A DNA stretch of 9,304 bases from GCA-003244245 sp038276315 (GCA_038276315.1 JBBPZY010000054.1:1-9304), one strand, 5' to 3'. Counted from the first letter of the stretch, positions 1 to 6,155 are shown. Notes: generated from the letters alone by a model not told the origin. Numbers and translations: made by a program.

Positions 1-86
1 GAGCCCTCGCAAAACCGCACCACATCATCAAACAAGTCACCCTGACGATCCGCCCGACCCAACGTCACCTGATCATTCTCCCGCAC
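1..86 (-). CDS. Putative transposase N-terminus, partial (runs off left edge)
   Basis: On the minus strand an open frame runs from a GTG at 86 (another in-frame GTG lies at 113) to the window edge without a stop. It ends in the peptide GDLFDDVVRFCEG. From memory this resembles the amino terminus of actinobacterial IS1182/IS5-like DDE transposases, where a similar segment comes just before the conserved helical domain. Only about 28 residues are visible and no catalytic residue falls inside the window, so the family call is tentative. The frame overlaps the 3' end of the M56 peptidase gene by 22 bp in a different reading frame, which suggests that one gene has been cut by the other. It could instead be an unrelated hypothetical gene. 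Confidence 0.38.
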   Translation of the reverse strand, partial: MRENDQVTLGRADRQGDLFDDVVRFCEG

Positions 87-150
87 CAGAACGCCAGGCC
101 AGCTGACCGCCACGCGAAAGACACCAGCCACCTAGGTCGGCCCAGGAGTG
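1..150 (-). mobile_element. Probable insertion-sequence end abutting the M56 gene
   Basis: Two observations suggest that roughly the first 150 bases belong to an insertion sequence. A transposase-like start lies at 1-86. The M56 protein also loses its family-like character at about residue 306 (near position 157) and continues with about 30 residues that look like accidental read-through. The right boundary is placed only approximately, at about 110-160. No terminal inverted repeat or target duplication can be confirmed because the other end of the element is outside the window. Confidence 0.33.
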
Positions 151-1075
151 GGCAGGACATCACCGCGGCCGCGGCCATCAGGGCGGCGCTCGCCAGCGTG
201 GGGAGGGCGACTCCCAGGGCGGCTGCCGTGCTCGAGCTGAGCGTCCGTCTCATACGGCTACGGTTTGGCCGGTGCGAGGAGAGTGCGTCGAGCCGTAGGG
301 CGAGGCGGTCCTGAGCCATTCCCAGCGCGTGAGCTGGAGTGCCGTGCGCCGACATGCTCAGCAATGCCGCCCGAACCGTCGTCGCGCCGTGTGAGCGGGC
401 GGCGCTGGCGTCGGCGGACATCTCGACAAGGGCCCGTACGAGTGCCGGGGATCGCCGCATGAGCGGCAGCCACGGCAGCCCGGCGGCGAGCGCTTCGGCT
501 AGCCCGACCAGCAGGTGATGCTGGCCGTGCAGGTGCGCCTGCTCGTGCGAGAGGACGGCTGCCACAGCGTTGTCTGGCAGGCTGCGTCGCAGACCCTCGG
601 TGGCGACAACGAGAGAAGGGCGCCCCGCAACGCTGTAGGCCATCGGCTGTGGAGAGTCCAGCCATAACGTCGATCCCTGTGGTGCTGCGGTTCCGGTGAG
701 GATGCGGAGCAGATCGAGGTGCGTCCGGTGCAGGCGCCGCCGCTGCCGCAGGTGCCGGAACACGCCGGCACCGCCACGGGCCACCGCGACCGCGGCGATC
801 AAGATGGCCAACAGCCCCGCCACCTCGTCGAACCGCGGAAATGATCCAGCCGCCACGGCAGCCCAGCAGTGGTGCACCGATGTCACCACCCGCTGGGCGG
901 GGCCGTGGCCAGGTAGCAGCACCAGGCCAGCGGTGGCCACTACGCTGACCAGCGCGAGCCAGGTCACCAGCGTGATCTGTGGGTCGGTGGCACCGCGGAG
1001 CCGGCGCTCAAGCCTCCGCGGTGCCACCCAGGCGACGAGCAAGGCCCCCAGCACGAGCACGAGCGCGATTGTCAC
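65..1075 (-). CDS. M56-family (BlaR1-like) membrane zinc metallopeptidase, chimeric C-terminus
   Basis: This is a membrane-bound zinc protease of the BlaR1/MecR1-like M56 family, which in characterised systems cleaves or inactivates the partner BlaI/MecI repressor. Hydrophobic helices occur near residues 1-18, 35-55 and 84-100. They precede a cytoplasmic domain with the zinc-binding HEQAH motif at 177-181 and a downstream acidic segment (E218, D222) that may supply the third ligand. Another hydrophobic helix follows at about 284-306. There is no penicillin-binding sensor domain, as usual for actinobacterial short forms. The GTG start at 1075 overlaps the stop of the repressor gene by 4 bp (GTGA), implying translational coupling. 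Known relatives are about 300-315 residues, whereas this frame has 336. The last ~30 residues are arginine/tryptophan-rich and run into a transposase-like sequence, so the natural end has probably been replaced. The catalytic part is intact, so activity may remain. Confidence 0.88.
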   Translation of the reverse strand: MTIALVLVLGALLVAWVAPRRLERRLRGATDPQITLVTWLALVSVVATAGLVLLPGHGPAQRVVTSVHHCWAAVAAGSFPRFDEVAGLLAILIAAVAVARGGAGVFRHLRQRRRLHRTHLDLLRILTGTAAPQGSTLWLDSPQPMAYSVAGRPSLVVATEGLRRSLPDNAVAAVLSHEQAHLHGQHHLLVGLAEALAAGLPWLPLMRRSPALVRALVEMSADASAARSHGATTVRAALLSMSAHGTPAHALGMAQDRLALRLDALSSHRPNRSRMRRTLSSSTAAALGVALPTLASAALMAAAAVMSCPLLGRPRWLVSFAWRSAGLAFWCGRMIR

Positions 1076-1431
1076 CGGCTCTTTCGCTCCCCGAGAGCGC
1101 GGCGCAGGATCGTCGACTCATGGTCTGACGCCGACCGCGCGAAATGCAGCAAGACACCGTCGGGATCCCCAGTGGACGCGAGCACGTCGCGCAGCGCACG
1201 TGCGGCGGCCTCCTCCCGCACTTCCGCCGGCCGGTACAGGTACGCGCGGCCGGAACGTTCGCGTTGCACCCAACCCTTGCGGTGCAGGTTGTCCAGGACA
1301 GTCATCACGGTCGTGTACGCGAGCGTGCGTGAGTGGTTGATCTCTGTCAGAACTTCCCGGACACTGAGCGGATTCGAGGCGCGCCACAGCACGTCCATGA
1401 CTGCCGTTTCGAGTTCGCCCAGGCCGTGCAT
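1072..1431 (-). CDS. BlaI/MecI/CopY-family transcriptional repressor
   Basis: This 119-residue protein is a winged-helix repressor of the BlaI/MecI/CopY (Penicillinase_R) family. The N-terminal domain (about 4-70) contains the typical LGELETAVMDVLW opening. A recognition-helix region reads LAYTTVMTVLDNLHRKGW, followed by the wing at RERSGRAYLYRP. The C-terminal helices (about 75-115) would form the dimer interface. The length is close to the family norm of 115-130. The ATG at 1431 follows a strong AGGAGG ribosome-binding site about 6 bp upstream. It is directly followed by the M56 peptidase gene, the classical repressor/protease pair, and lies 39 bp after the MFS gene, so it is probably transcribed from the promoter of that operon. 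No beta-lactamase gene is present in the window. Its targets are unknown; the dyads upstream of the plus-strand genes are candidates. Confidence 0.93.
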   Translation of the reverse strand: MHGLGELETAVMDVLWRASNPLSVREVLTEINHSRTLAYTTVMTVLDNLHRKGWVQRERSGRAYLYRPAEVREEAAARALRDVLASTGDPDGVLLHFARSASDHESTILRRALGERKSR

Positions 1432-1470
1432 GTCACCCTCCTGGTCCGAGAGGATACGGGTCCGCCGAAG

Positions 1471-2748
1471 TCACGCCGAAGCGACGGCGGTGGCGGGCCG
1501 CTGCAGCCGGCCGGCCCGGTCCAGAGCGCCGACACCCGCGGCACAGAGCAGACCGATACCGGCCAGCGCGAACCACGGTAGCGACGGCAGGCCGGCGGCC
1601 CGGCCCAGGTCCAGCGCGGTGCCAGTGAGCACGTTCCCGAGCATGATCCCGATTCCGCACACAGTGTTGTACAGACCGTAATGCGTGGCCACCAGCCGGT
1701 TGTCGGACAGCGTGATGATCGTGTCCATCTCGAACGGGAACACGACGATGGTGCCCAGCGCGAGTAGCGCCGCGGAGAACACCAACGGTGCCAGCAACAC
1801 AGCGGTCGGCAGTGCTGTGCTGCCCGTCGCGGCGGTCGCGGTGACCAGGGGCGGGAGGAACGACGCGGCCATCAGGCCCAAGCCCACCACGAGGCAGCGG
1901 CCCGGACCCCAGCGGCTCCGGCACCATGCCGTGATCCGCATCTGCCCGGCGATGGCGAGCAACCCCGAGACCGCGAACAGGGTCGCGACTCCGACTGTCC
2001 CGGCCACACCGCTGCCGGCGAGGCGACGTACCTCCAGCGGGAGGGCGAGGTAGACCTGGAAAGCCAGCACATAGCTCCCGATCATCGCGATTGAGAACAG
2101 CACGAACGAGCGGTTCGCCAGCACCGAACGCCACTGCGTCACCACCGAGCTTGCGCGAGGATCGGCGGTGTCACCGCTCCGGCGCTGCGGCAACGCACGC
2201 AGCTGCAGCACGCTGAGCACAGCGAAGACCCCCGCCGCGACAGCACAGGTGAGATGGAAATCGATGCCGGTCAGCGCCAGCCCCACCAGCGGGCCGAACA
2301 GGATCCCGGTCTGGTAGAAGATGTTGAACAGCGCGAAGGCCTCCACCCGCCGCTCGCCGGCGTCGAGCGCGAGGTAGGCGCGGACCGCGGGGTTGAACAA
2401 CGCCCCAGCGAAGCCCGTCGCGGCCGAGGCCACGAGGAGCGCGGGGACCGAATCCACCAGACCCAGCAACCCGAAGCCGGCGGTGCGCAGCACGCAGCCC
2501 GCCACGATCAGCGGTTTGTAGCCCAGCCGGTCGGCCAGCGTGCCACCGATGAGGAACATGCCCTGCTGGGCGAAGTTGCGCACACCCAGCACCAGGCCGA
2601 CAACCCAAACGGCCAGCCCGAGATCACCCGCCAGATATCCGGCGAGGTACGGGATGAGCATGTAAAACCCGATGTTGATGCTGAGCTGGTTGACCAGCAG
2701 CAGCTGCACCGGCCGGTCAAAGGACCGGAACTGCGCAAGCGTACGCAT
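1471..2748 (-). CDS. MFS transporter, likely drug/metabolite exporter
   Basis: This 425-residue inner-membrane protein of the major facilitator superfamily is expected to work as a proton-driven exporter. About twelve hydrophobic helices are readable. The signature loop between helices 2 and 3 is present as GGTLADRLGYKP at residues 68-79. The middle loop is charged (about residues 190-210, LPQRRSGDTADPR), as usual between the two six-helix halves. A longer frame opens at 2796, but the ATG at 2748 is preferred. It is preceded by AGGAGGGGGACC, and it overlaps the stop of the PLP-enzyme gene by one base (TGATG), a typical coupled junction. The coupling suggests that it exports, or protects against, the product of that enzyme, although the substrate cannot be read from sequence. 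It is intact, with no sign of frameshift. Confidence 0.93.
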   Translation of the reverse strand: MRTLAQFRSFDRPVQLLLVNQLSINIGFYMLIPYLAGYLAGDLGLAVWVVGLVLGVRNFAQQGMFLIGGTLADRLGYKPLIVAGCVLRTAGFGLLGLVDSVPALLVASAATGFAGALFNPAVRAYLALDAGERRVEAFALFNIFYQTGILFGPLVGLALTGIDFHLTCAVAAGVFAVLSVLQLRALPQRRSGDTADPRASSVVTQWRSVLANRSFVLFSIAMIGSYVLAFQVYLALPLEVRRLAGSGVAGTVGVATLFAVSGLLAIAGQMRITAWCRSRWGPGRCLVVGLGLMAASFLPPLVTATAATGSTALPTAVLLAPLVFSAALLALGTIVVFPFEMDTIITLSDNRLVATHYGLYNTVCGIGIMLGNVLTGTALDLGRAAGLPSLPWFALAGIGLLCAAGVGALDRAGRLQRPATAVASA

Positions 2749-3890
2749 CAGCGGTCCCCCTCCTGTCCGGCTGTCGGGTCGAGCACCCGGCGACACCGGG
2801 TCCAGCGAGTCACCTCACGTTCGGTGGGGTGGGCGATCTCATCGGGTTCGGTAGGCAGATGGGCGGTCAGCAGCCCATGCCGGTGGCAGTAGTCATCGTT
2901 GAACACGGTGTCGAAGTAGCGTTGCGGGCCATCGGGGAACACCGCGGCGATCCGCGCGTCCGGCTCCTCGGTCCGCGCCAACCACCCCGCGACCAAAGCG
3001 ACGGCACCCACGCTCCAGCCGCCACTGGCATATTGCGCGGCGGCGAGCAGCCGCGCGGCGCGCACCGCCTCACCGGGCGCAACCCAATGCACCTCGTCGA
3101 AGGCCGGGTAGTCGATGTTGCGCGGGTGAATGCTCGATCCGAGCCCGCGCATCAACCGCGTGCGTGCGGGCTGCCCGAAGATCGTGGAACCCACCGTGTC
3201 GACGCCGATAAGTCGCAGGTGCGGGAAGAACTCCCGCAACGCCCGGCTCACGCCAGCCGAATGCCCACCGGTGCCCACCGAGCACACCAGCACGTCGACC
3301 CGGCCGAGCTGGGCGACGAGTTCCAGCGCCAGCGGCTCGTACCCGGCCGCATTGTCTGGATTGTGATACTGGTCCGGGCTATACGAGCCCGGATGCTGAG
3401 CGAGTAGTTCGCCCACCCGCTGGCGGCGGGCCTGCTGCCAACCCCCGGCGGGGTGTGGAGTGCTGACAATGTCGATCCGTGTCCCATAGGCGGTCAGCAG
3501 CCGGTGCATGATCGGCTCCAGGCCCGGGTCGGTGACCAGGGTCACCGGGTGTCCGTAGGTGATGCCCGCTAGCGCCAGCCCCAGGCCCAGCGTCCCGCTC
3601 GTCGACTCGATGATCATCCCGCCGGGTGGTAGGTCACCACGCTCACGGGCACGCTCGATCATGTGTAGCGCCGGGCGGTCTTTCATTCCACCTGGGTTGT
3701 GCCCTTCGAGCTTGGCCCAGAAGCCGCGCCCTTCGGGGTTCAGCGGTCGGTCGATCCAGAGCACCGGGGTACTGCCCACCGAACCGGCGACTGTGTCGCA
3801 ACGCGGTGCATAGCCTGCGGTCAGGACGCGGGCGGCGGAGGACGAGCTGAACTGCCGCGCGTCGAGCGCGCGCTTGAGCACTATCTCCAT
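2748..3890 (-). CDS. PLP-dependent cysteine synthase family enzyme
   Basis: This is a 380-residue fold-type II PLP enzyme of the cysteine synthase / cystathionine beta-synthase / SbnA superfamily, catalysing beta-replacement on an activated serine or similar amino acid. The Schiff-base lysine is K70 in NPGGMKDRPA. The substrate loop is STSGTLG at 96-102, where the asparagine of the usual TSGN loop is replaced by threonine. The phosphate-binding loop is VGTGGHS at 205-211. A second glycine segment, GGWSVGA (290-296), and PDGPQRYF (319-326) follow. The ATG at 3890 is chosen because AGGGAG lies about 8 bp upstream; an in-frame TTG at 3944 has no such support. The gene overlaps the MFS gene by one base. 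From memory similar enzyme/MFS pairs occur in Streptomyces, and a distant parallel is SbnA, which makes diaminopropionate precursors for a siderophore. Whether this enzyme makes cysteine or a special amino acid is not settled by sequence. Confidence 0.9.
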   Translation of the reverse strand: MEIVLKRALDARQFSSSSAARVLTAGYAPRCDTVAGSVGSTPVLWIDRPLNPEGRGFWAKLEGHNPGGMKDRPALHMIERARERGDLPPGGMIIESTSGTLGLGLALAGITYGHPVTLVTDPGLEPIMHRLLTAYGTRIDIVSTPHPAGGWQQARRQRVGELLAQHPGSYSPDQYHNPDNAAGYEPLALELVAQLGRVDVLVCSVGTGGHSAGVSRALREFFPHLRLIGVDTVGSTIFGQPARTRLMRGLGSSIHPRNIDYPAFDEVHWVAPGEAVRAARLLAAAQYASGGWSVGAVALVAGWLARTEEPDARIAAVFPDGPQRYFDTVFNDDYCHRHGLLTAHLPTEPDEIAHPTEREVTRWTRCRRVLDPTAGQEGDR

Positions 3891-3951
3891 GAACTGATCT
3901 CCCTGAAATGGGTGGCAAGGACGGCGATACGCGCGCAGCGGCAACCCGCGT

Positions 3952-3966
3952 CTGCCCTACCGGCAG
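3952..3966. terminator. Weak stem-loop between the His-rich ORF and the PLP gene
   Basis: CTGCC (3952-3956) and GGCAG (3962-3966) form a five-base stem with a five-base loop, lying 28 bp after the stop of the His-rich reading frame on the minus strand. There is no T-run. It could attenuate transcription into the PLP-enzyme operon or be chance in GC-rich DNA. Confidence 0.15.
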
Positions 3967-3993
3967 GCGATCAGGTCGAGGCGGCGGCGCGCC

Positions 3994-4425
3994 TCACATC
4001 CGCGCGACGCACCTGGAGATCAGAATGTGACGCCCCGAGGGGAACGATCGAGAAACCGAGGATGGAGGGCCTCGCCGCCGGACCCCGAGCAGCAGTAGGG
4101 CACCTGCCGCCGACCAGCCAGCCGCATCAGGACTAACCCGGGTAGCAACTACCTGGTCGACCATCCGGCGCGGCGCGGCATACAGCGTGCTCGTGGCACC
4201 CTTGTGCTTGTGACTGGCGTCATGATGGCACGGGTGACCTGTCGACCCGATCTCCTCAGACTCGCTGTGAGTCTGCCCCGCCACCGTGTGAGTCGCGGCC
4301 TGCGATCCAGCACCGACAGCACCCGCGCACTCGGCGACCTTTCCGATCGAGAATGAGAGAACAGCGAAGAGGGCGAGGGCGAGGCTGAGCGCTCGCCGAC
4401 GGACAATCCTCCCCCCACTTCGCAC
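3994..4425 (-). CDS. Small histidine-rich, probably exported protein, unknown function
   Basis: I do not recognise a named family. The 143-residue frame opens with an arginine-rich N-terminus (RIVRRR) and a hydrophobic segment at about 12-28, resembling a signal peptide or membrane anchor. A polar stretch follows in which seven histidines fall between residues 46 and 74, including HPCHHDASHKHK with C66. A second cysteine (C33) and a short hydrophobic segment followed by three arginines (about 105-118) complete the visible features. The His/Cys cluster suggests metal binding, possibly copper or zinc. The GTG start at 4425 is fixed by an in-frame TAG four codons upstream, and AGGGTGG gives a modest ribosome-binding site. 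It is transcribed divergently from the propeller lipoprotein gene. Overlapping frames exist on the same strand, and the C-terminal 30 residues look atypical, so it may be frameshifted or spurious. Confidence 0.5.
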   Translation of the reverse strand: MRSGGRIVRRRALSLALALFAVLSFSIGKVAECAGAVGAGSQAATHTVAGQTHSESEEIGSTGHPCHHDASHKHKGATSTLYAAPRRMVDQVVATRVSPDAAGWSAAGALLLLGVRRRGPPSSVSRSFPSGRHILISRCVARM

Positions 4426-4495
4426 GCCGCCACCCTACGACGGCGCCCGGGGCGGCGAGCATGCGCAAGCCCATCAAGCACGACTCTCACACGAT

Positions 4496-4513
4496 CGTGA
4501 CCACTGTGGACTG
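4496..4513. repeat. 18-bp direct repeat, copy 1
   Basis: The sequence CGTGACCACTGTGGACTG occurs here and again, identically, 33 bp further on. Within it CCAC-T-GTGG is a small dyad. It overlaps the end of a ten-base palindrome. It could be a tandem regulator site (33 bp is about three helical turns) or a remnant of transposon-end repeats. Confidence 0.85.
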
Positions 4514-4528
4514 ATTGCCTCACCCGTC

Positions 4529-4546
4529 CGTGACCACTGTGGACTG
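4529..4546. repeat. 18-bp direct repeat, copy 2
   Basis: This is an exact second copy of CGTGACCACTGTGGACTG, 33 bp after the first and 120 bp upstream of the start of the propeller gene. The 15 bases between the copies are not repeated. No third copy was found elsewhere in the window. Confidence 0.85.
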
Positions 4547-4611
4547 GATAGGTGACGCAGCTTCACTTGGTGACCGGGCCGACGGCGAGGACCCGCAGGA
4601 TCCGACTCATG

Positions 4612-4628
4612 TACTGTCTTGCTACGTA
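4612..4628. promoter_or_regulatory. Candidate promoter/operator upstream of the propeller gene
   Basis: TACTGTCTTGCTACGTA begins with a -10-like hexamer (TACTGT) and ends in GTA, giving the outer arms TAC-N11-GTA seen also upstream of ccdA and ccmA. It lies 38 bp before the GTG start at 4667. The inner arms match poorly, so this is the weakest of the three copies. No clear -35 element is seen. Confidence 0.25.
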
Positions 4629-4666
4629 AAACATGGATACCACGAGAAACCAGGTGATCGCTCAAC

Positions 4667-5599
4667 GTGACCCAGACCTCCCGCTCCCCGTCGAACCTCC
4701 GCACGGCTCCCGGCATCCGCCAGCCGCAGACGAACGGTGGACGGTCGCCGAAGGCCCACAGGGTCGCGGTGGGCAGGCTGTTCGCGGCCATCGCGGTGGC
4801 CGCCGGAGCCGTGGCCTGCGCCAGCGATGGCGGCGGGAGCGCCTCGTCCGCGGGCAACTCGGTGCAGCTTGCACACGTGCACGGCCTCGGCGTCGATCCC
4901 GGCACCGGTGAGCTCTACGCCGGCAGTCACTACGATCTGATCCGATTCCCGCAGCGGGGGGAGCCGGGCCGGGTAGGTGGCCTGGTACAGGACTTCATGG
5001 GATTCGCTGTGGTCGGACCGAACCACTTCCTGGCCAGCGGGCATCCGGGGGCGGGTCAGGACGGGCCCAGCAAGGTCGGCCTGATCGAAAGTACCGACGG
5101 GGGCCGGAGCTGGCGGACTCTGTCGCTGCCCGAACAGGCCGACTTCCACACCCTGAAGGCCAGCCACGGCGTGGTCTATGGCTCCAACGCCGGGCAGCTC
5201 ATGGTCTCCAAGGACGGGAGGGCGTGGGAAACCCGCGCTCGGATCGCGATGGCTGACCTCGCCATCAACCCCAAGGACCAACAGACGCTGCTTGCGACGA
5301 CCCAACAGGGCCTTGCCCGCAGCACCGACGGCGGCCGGAGCTTCGGGCTCGTCGCGGGCGCACCCCTGTTACAGCTCCTCACCTGGACCGACACCGGAGA
5401 CCTCGTCGGGATCACCCCCGAGGGCACCGTGCAGGTGAGCAGCGACGGTGGCACCACCTGGTCCCAGCGCGGCTCTGCGGGAGGGGCACCGGAGGCGCTC
5501 ACCGCGTCCGGCAATCAGATCTACGCAGCCGTCGAAGGCAAGATCGTCAGCAGCGACGATGGTGGAAGCACCTTCAAGACCCGGTACGAGGAAAGCTGA
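4667..5599 (+). CDS. F510_1955-family glycosylhydrolase-like Asp-box beta-propeller lipoprotein
   Basis: This 310-residue exported protein resembles the F510_1955 family of glycosylhydrolase-like (sialidase/sortilin-type) propellers. It has a basic N-terminal stretch, then a hydrophobic signal segment at about 38-50 ending in AVAC, a lipobox-like site with lipidation cysteine C51. The mature part begins with the family's HVHGLG motif (70-75). It carries four recognisable Asp-box repeats: STDGGRSW (142-149), STDGGRSF (219-226), SSDGGTTW (258-265) and SSDDGGSTF (295-303), plus a degenerate SKDGRAW (181-187). These mark successive blades. Catalytic activity is unproven for the family; a binding or assembly role is equally possible. 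From memory such genes often sit in actinobacterial copper or redox-stress clusters, which fits ccdA and the His-rich gene nearby. The GTG start at 4667 follows AGGTGA about 9 bp upstream. Confidence 0.85.
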   Translation: MTQTSRSPSNLRTAPGIRQPQTNGGRSPKAHRVAVGRLFAAIAVAAGAVACASDGGGSASSAGNSVQLAHVHGLGVDPGTGELYAGSHYDLIRFPQRGEPGRVGGLVQDFMGFAVVGPNHFLASGHPGAGQDGPSKVGLIESTDGGRSWRTLSLPEQADFHTLKASHGVVYGSNAGQLMVSKDGRAWETRARIAMADLAINPKDQQTLLATTQQGLARSTDGGRSFGLVAGAPLLQLLTWTDTGDLVGITPEGTVQVSSDGGTTWSQRGSAGGAPEALTASGNQIYAAVEGKIVSSDDGGSTFKTRYEES

Positions 5600-5608
5600 G
5601 CAGCGGAC

Positions 5609-5630
5609 CCTCTGAGGGCAGCACCAGAGG
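5609..5630. terminator. Stem-loop between convergent genes
   Basis: CCTCTG (5609-5614) pairs with CAGAGG (5625-5630), leaving a ten-base loop. A competing tight hairpin, CCCTC-T-GAGGG, overlaps it. It sits in the 53-bp gap between the convergent propeller and methyltransferase genes, the expected place for a bidirectional terminator. There is no T-tract on either side, so confidence is low. Confidence 0.3.
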
Positions 5631-5652
5631 CTCGCGACTGAGATTGCGCCCC

Positions 5653-6090
5653 TCAGGCCCCGGGCTTGCGAGCGGCGAGCCGTTCGACGACCCCGGCCGC
5701 GAACCGGTCGTGGCGATCGATCCGGAACCCCGCGGCGCGGACCTGCTCGATCGGGCGGCGCAGGGAGTGCTCGCCCCCCAACGGGACGGCCGCCAGTTCG
5801 AGGATGCGTTGGCTGGCCCGCAGCACCTGGACCGAACTGGCTACGTGGTCGGCAAGCAGCAGCAGTCCCCCGGGTCGCAGCACCCGGGTCATCTCGGCCA
5901 GGGCCTGTCGGTGGTCGGGGATGGCGCACAGGGAGAACGTGCAGACCACCGTGTCGAAGGTGGCGCTGGGGAAGCAGAGTGCATCCGCATCGCCCACCCG
6001 GTCGAAGAACCGCATCTCGCGGTCGTAGGTCGTGGAATGCCGGTCCCAGTACCGGCGCCACCGCGCGCGCCGTGCGCTCTCGGGCACCAC
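5653..6090 (-). pseudogene. Class I SAM methyltransferase with internal deletion of the SAM-binding motif
   Basis: The 145-residue frame is recognisably a small class I SAM-dependent methyltransferase of the UbiE/Methyltransf_11 type. The N-terminal helix (RARWRRYWDRHSTTYDREM, 8-26), the strand-4 region GDADAL...FDTVVCTFSLCAIPD (33-59), the post-motif MTRVLRPGG and the C-terminal GGEHSLRRPIEQVRAAGF are all present. However, residue 31 (FFDR) is joined directly to GDADAL. In intact relatives about 50-60 residues lie between these points, including the glycine-rich SAM-binding motif I (E-x-x-x-G-x-G). The protein is therefore about 145 rather than 200-210 residues and should not bind SAM. The frame is preserved, so it is either a recent in-frame deletion or an unusual product. 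The GTG at 6090 follows GGAGG by 7 bp. It is divergent from ccdA and convergent with the propeller gene. Confidence 0.8.
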
Positions 6091-6116
6091 GCCATCACCT
6101 CCGCATTAACCCAAAG

Positions 6117-6133
6117 TACTATCCGGAGTAGTC
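6117..6133. promoter_or_regulatory. Dyad in the ccdA/methyltransferase divergent promoter
   Basis: TACTATCCGGAGTAGTC contains ACTA and TAGT arms separated by seven bases, in the 65-bp gap between divergent genes. It starts with the -10-like TACTAT for the plus strand and ends exactly 22 bp before the ccdA ATG. A repressor here could control both genes. No convincing -35 element was found at the usual distance. Confidence 0.4.
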
Positions 6134-6155
6134 GAGCAGCCGACAGGACTCAGCG

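Larger units (their letters stand above)
4426..4666. other. Divergent intergenic region with repeats and a candidate promoter
   Basis: These 241 bp separate the His-rich gene (minus) from the propeller gene (plus). The region holds a ten-base perfect palindrome CACGATCGTG (4490-4499), two copies of an 18-bp direct repeat (4496-4513 and 4529-4546) and a less GC-rich segment around 4610-4635 with a -10-like TACTGT. No convincing RNA gene or further reading frame is seen. It must contain promoters for both flanking genes if both are real. Confidence 0.6.

Noticed and set aside
696..1681. Two plus-strand frames (696-1340 and 1172-1681) antisense to the M56 and BlaI genes
   Set aside because: Both are Arg/Ser/Ala-rich with no domain and run opposite well-supported genes.
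2749..2796. Longer MFS start at 2796
   Set aside because: The added 16 residues are polar and overlap the PLP-enzyme gene, while the ATG at 2748 has a strong AGGAGG and the TGATG coupling junction.
2254..2892. Long plus-strand open frame antisense to the MFS gene
   Set aside because: It is highly polar and low-complexity (rich in Q, E, R), lacks a plausible ribosome-binding site, and lies opposite a clear MFS coding region. It is a GC-rich shadow frame.
3891..3944. Longer PLP-enzyme start (TTG at 3944)
   Set aside because: It needs a rare TTG start without a clear ribosome-binding site; the ATG at 3890 has AGGGAG at good spacing.
4426..4666. Possible copper-sensor (CsoR-type) operator or riboswitch
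   Set aside because: No C/G-run dyad of the CsoR type and no recognisable conserved RNA fold could be found; only the direct repeats and the weak dyad stand out.
4633..4911. ATG-started frame just after the candidate promoter at 4612
   Set aside because: Its product is Arg/Gly/Pro-rich without any domain and overlaps the propeller gene, whose signal segment and HVHGLG motif are in the other frame.
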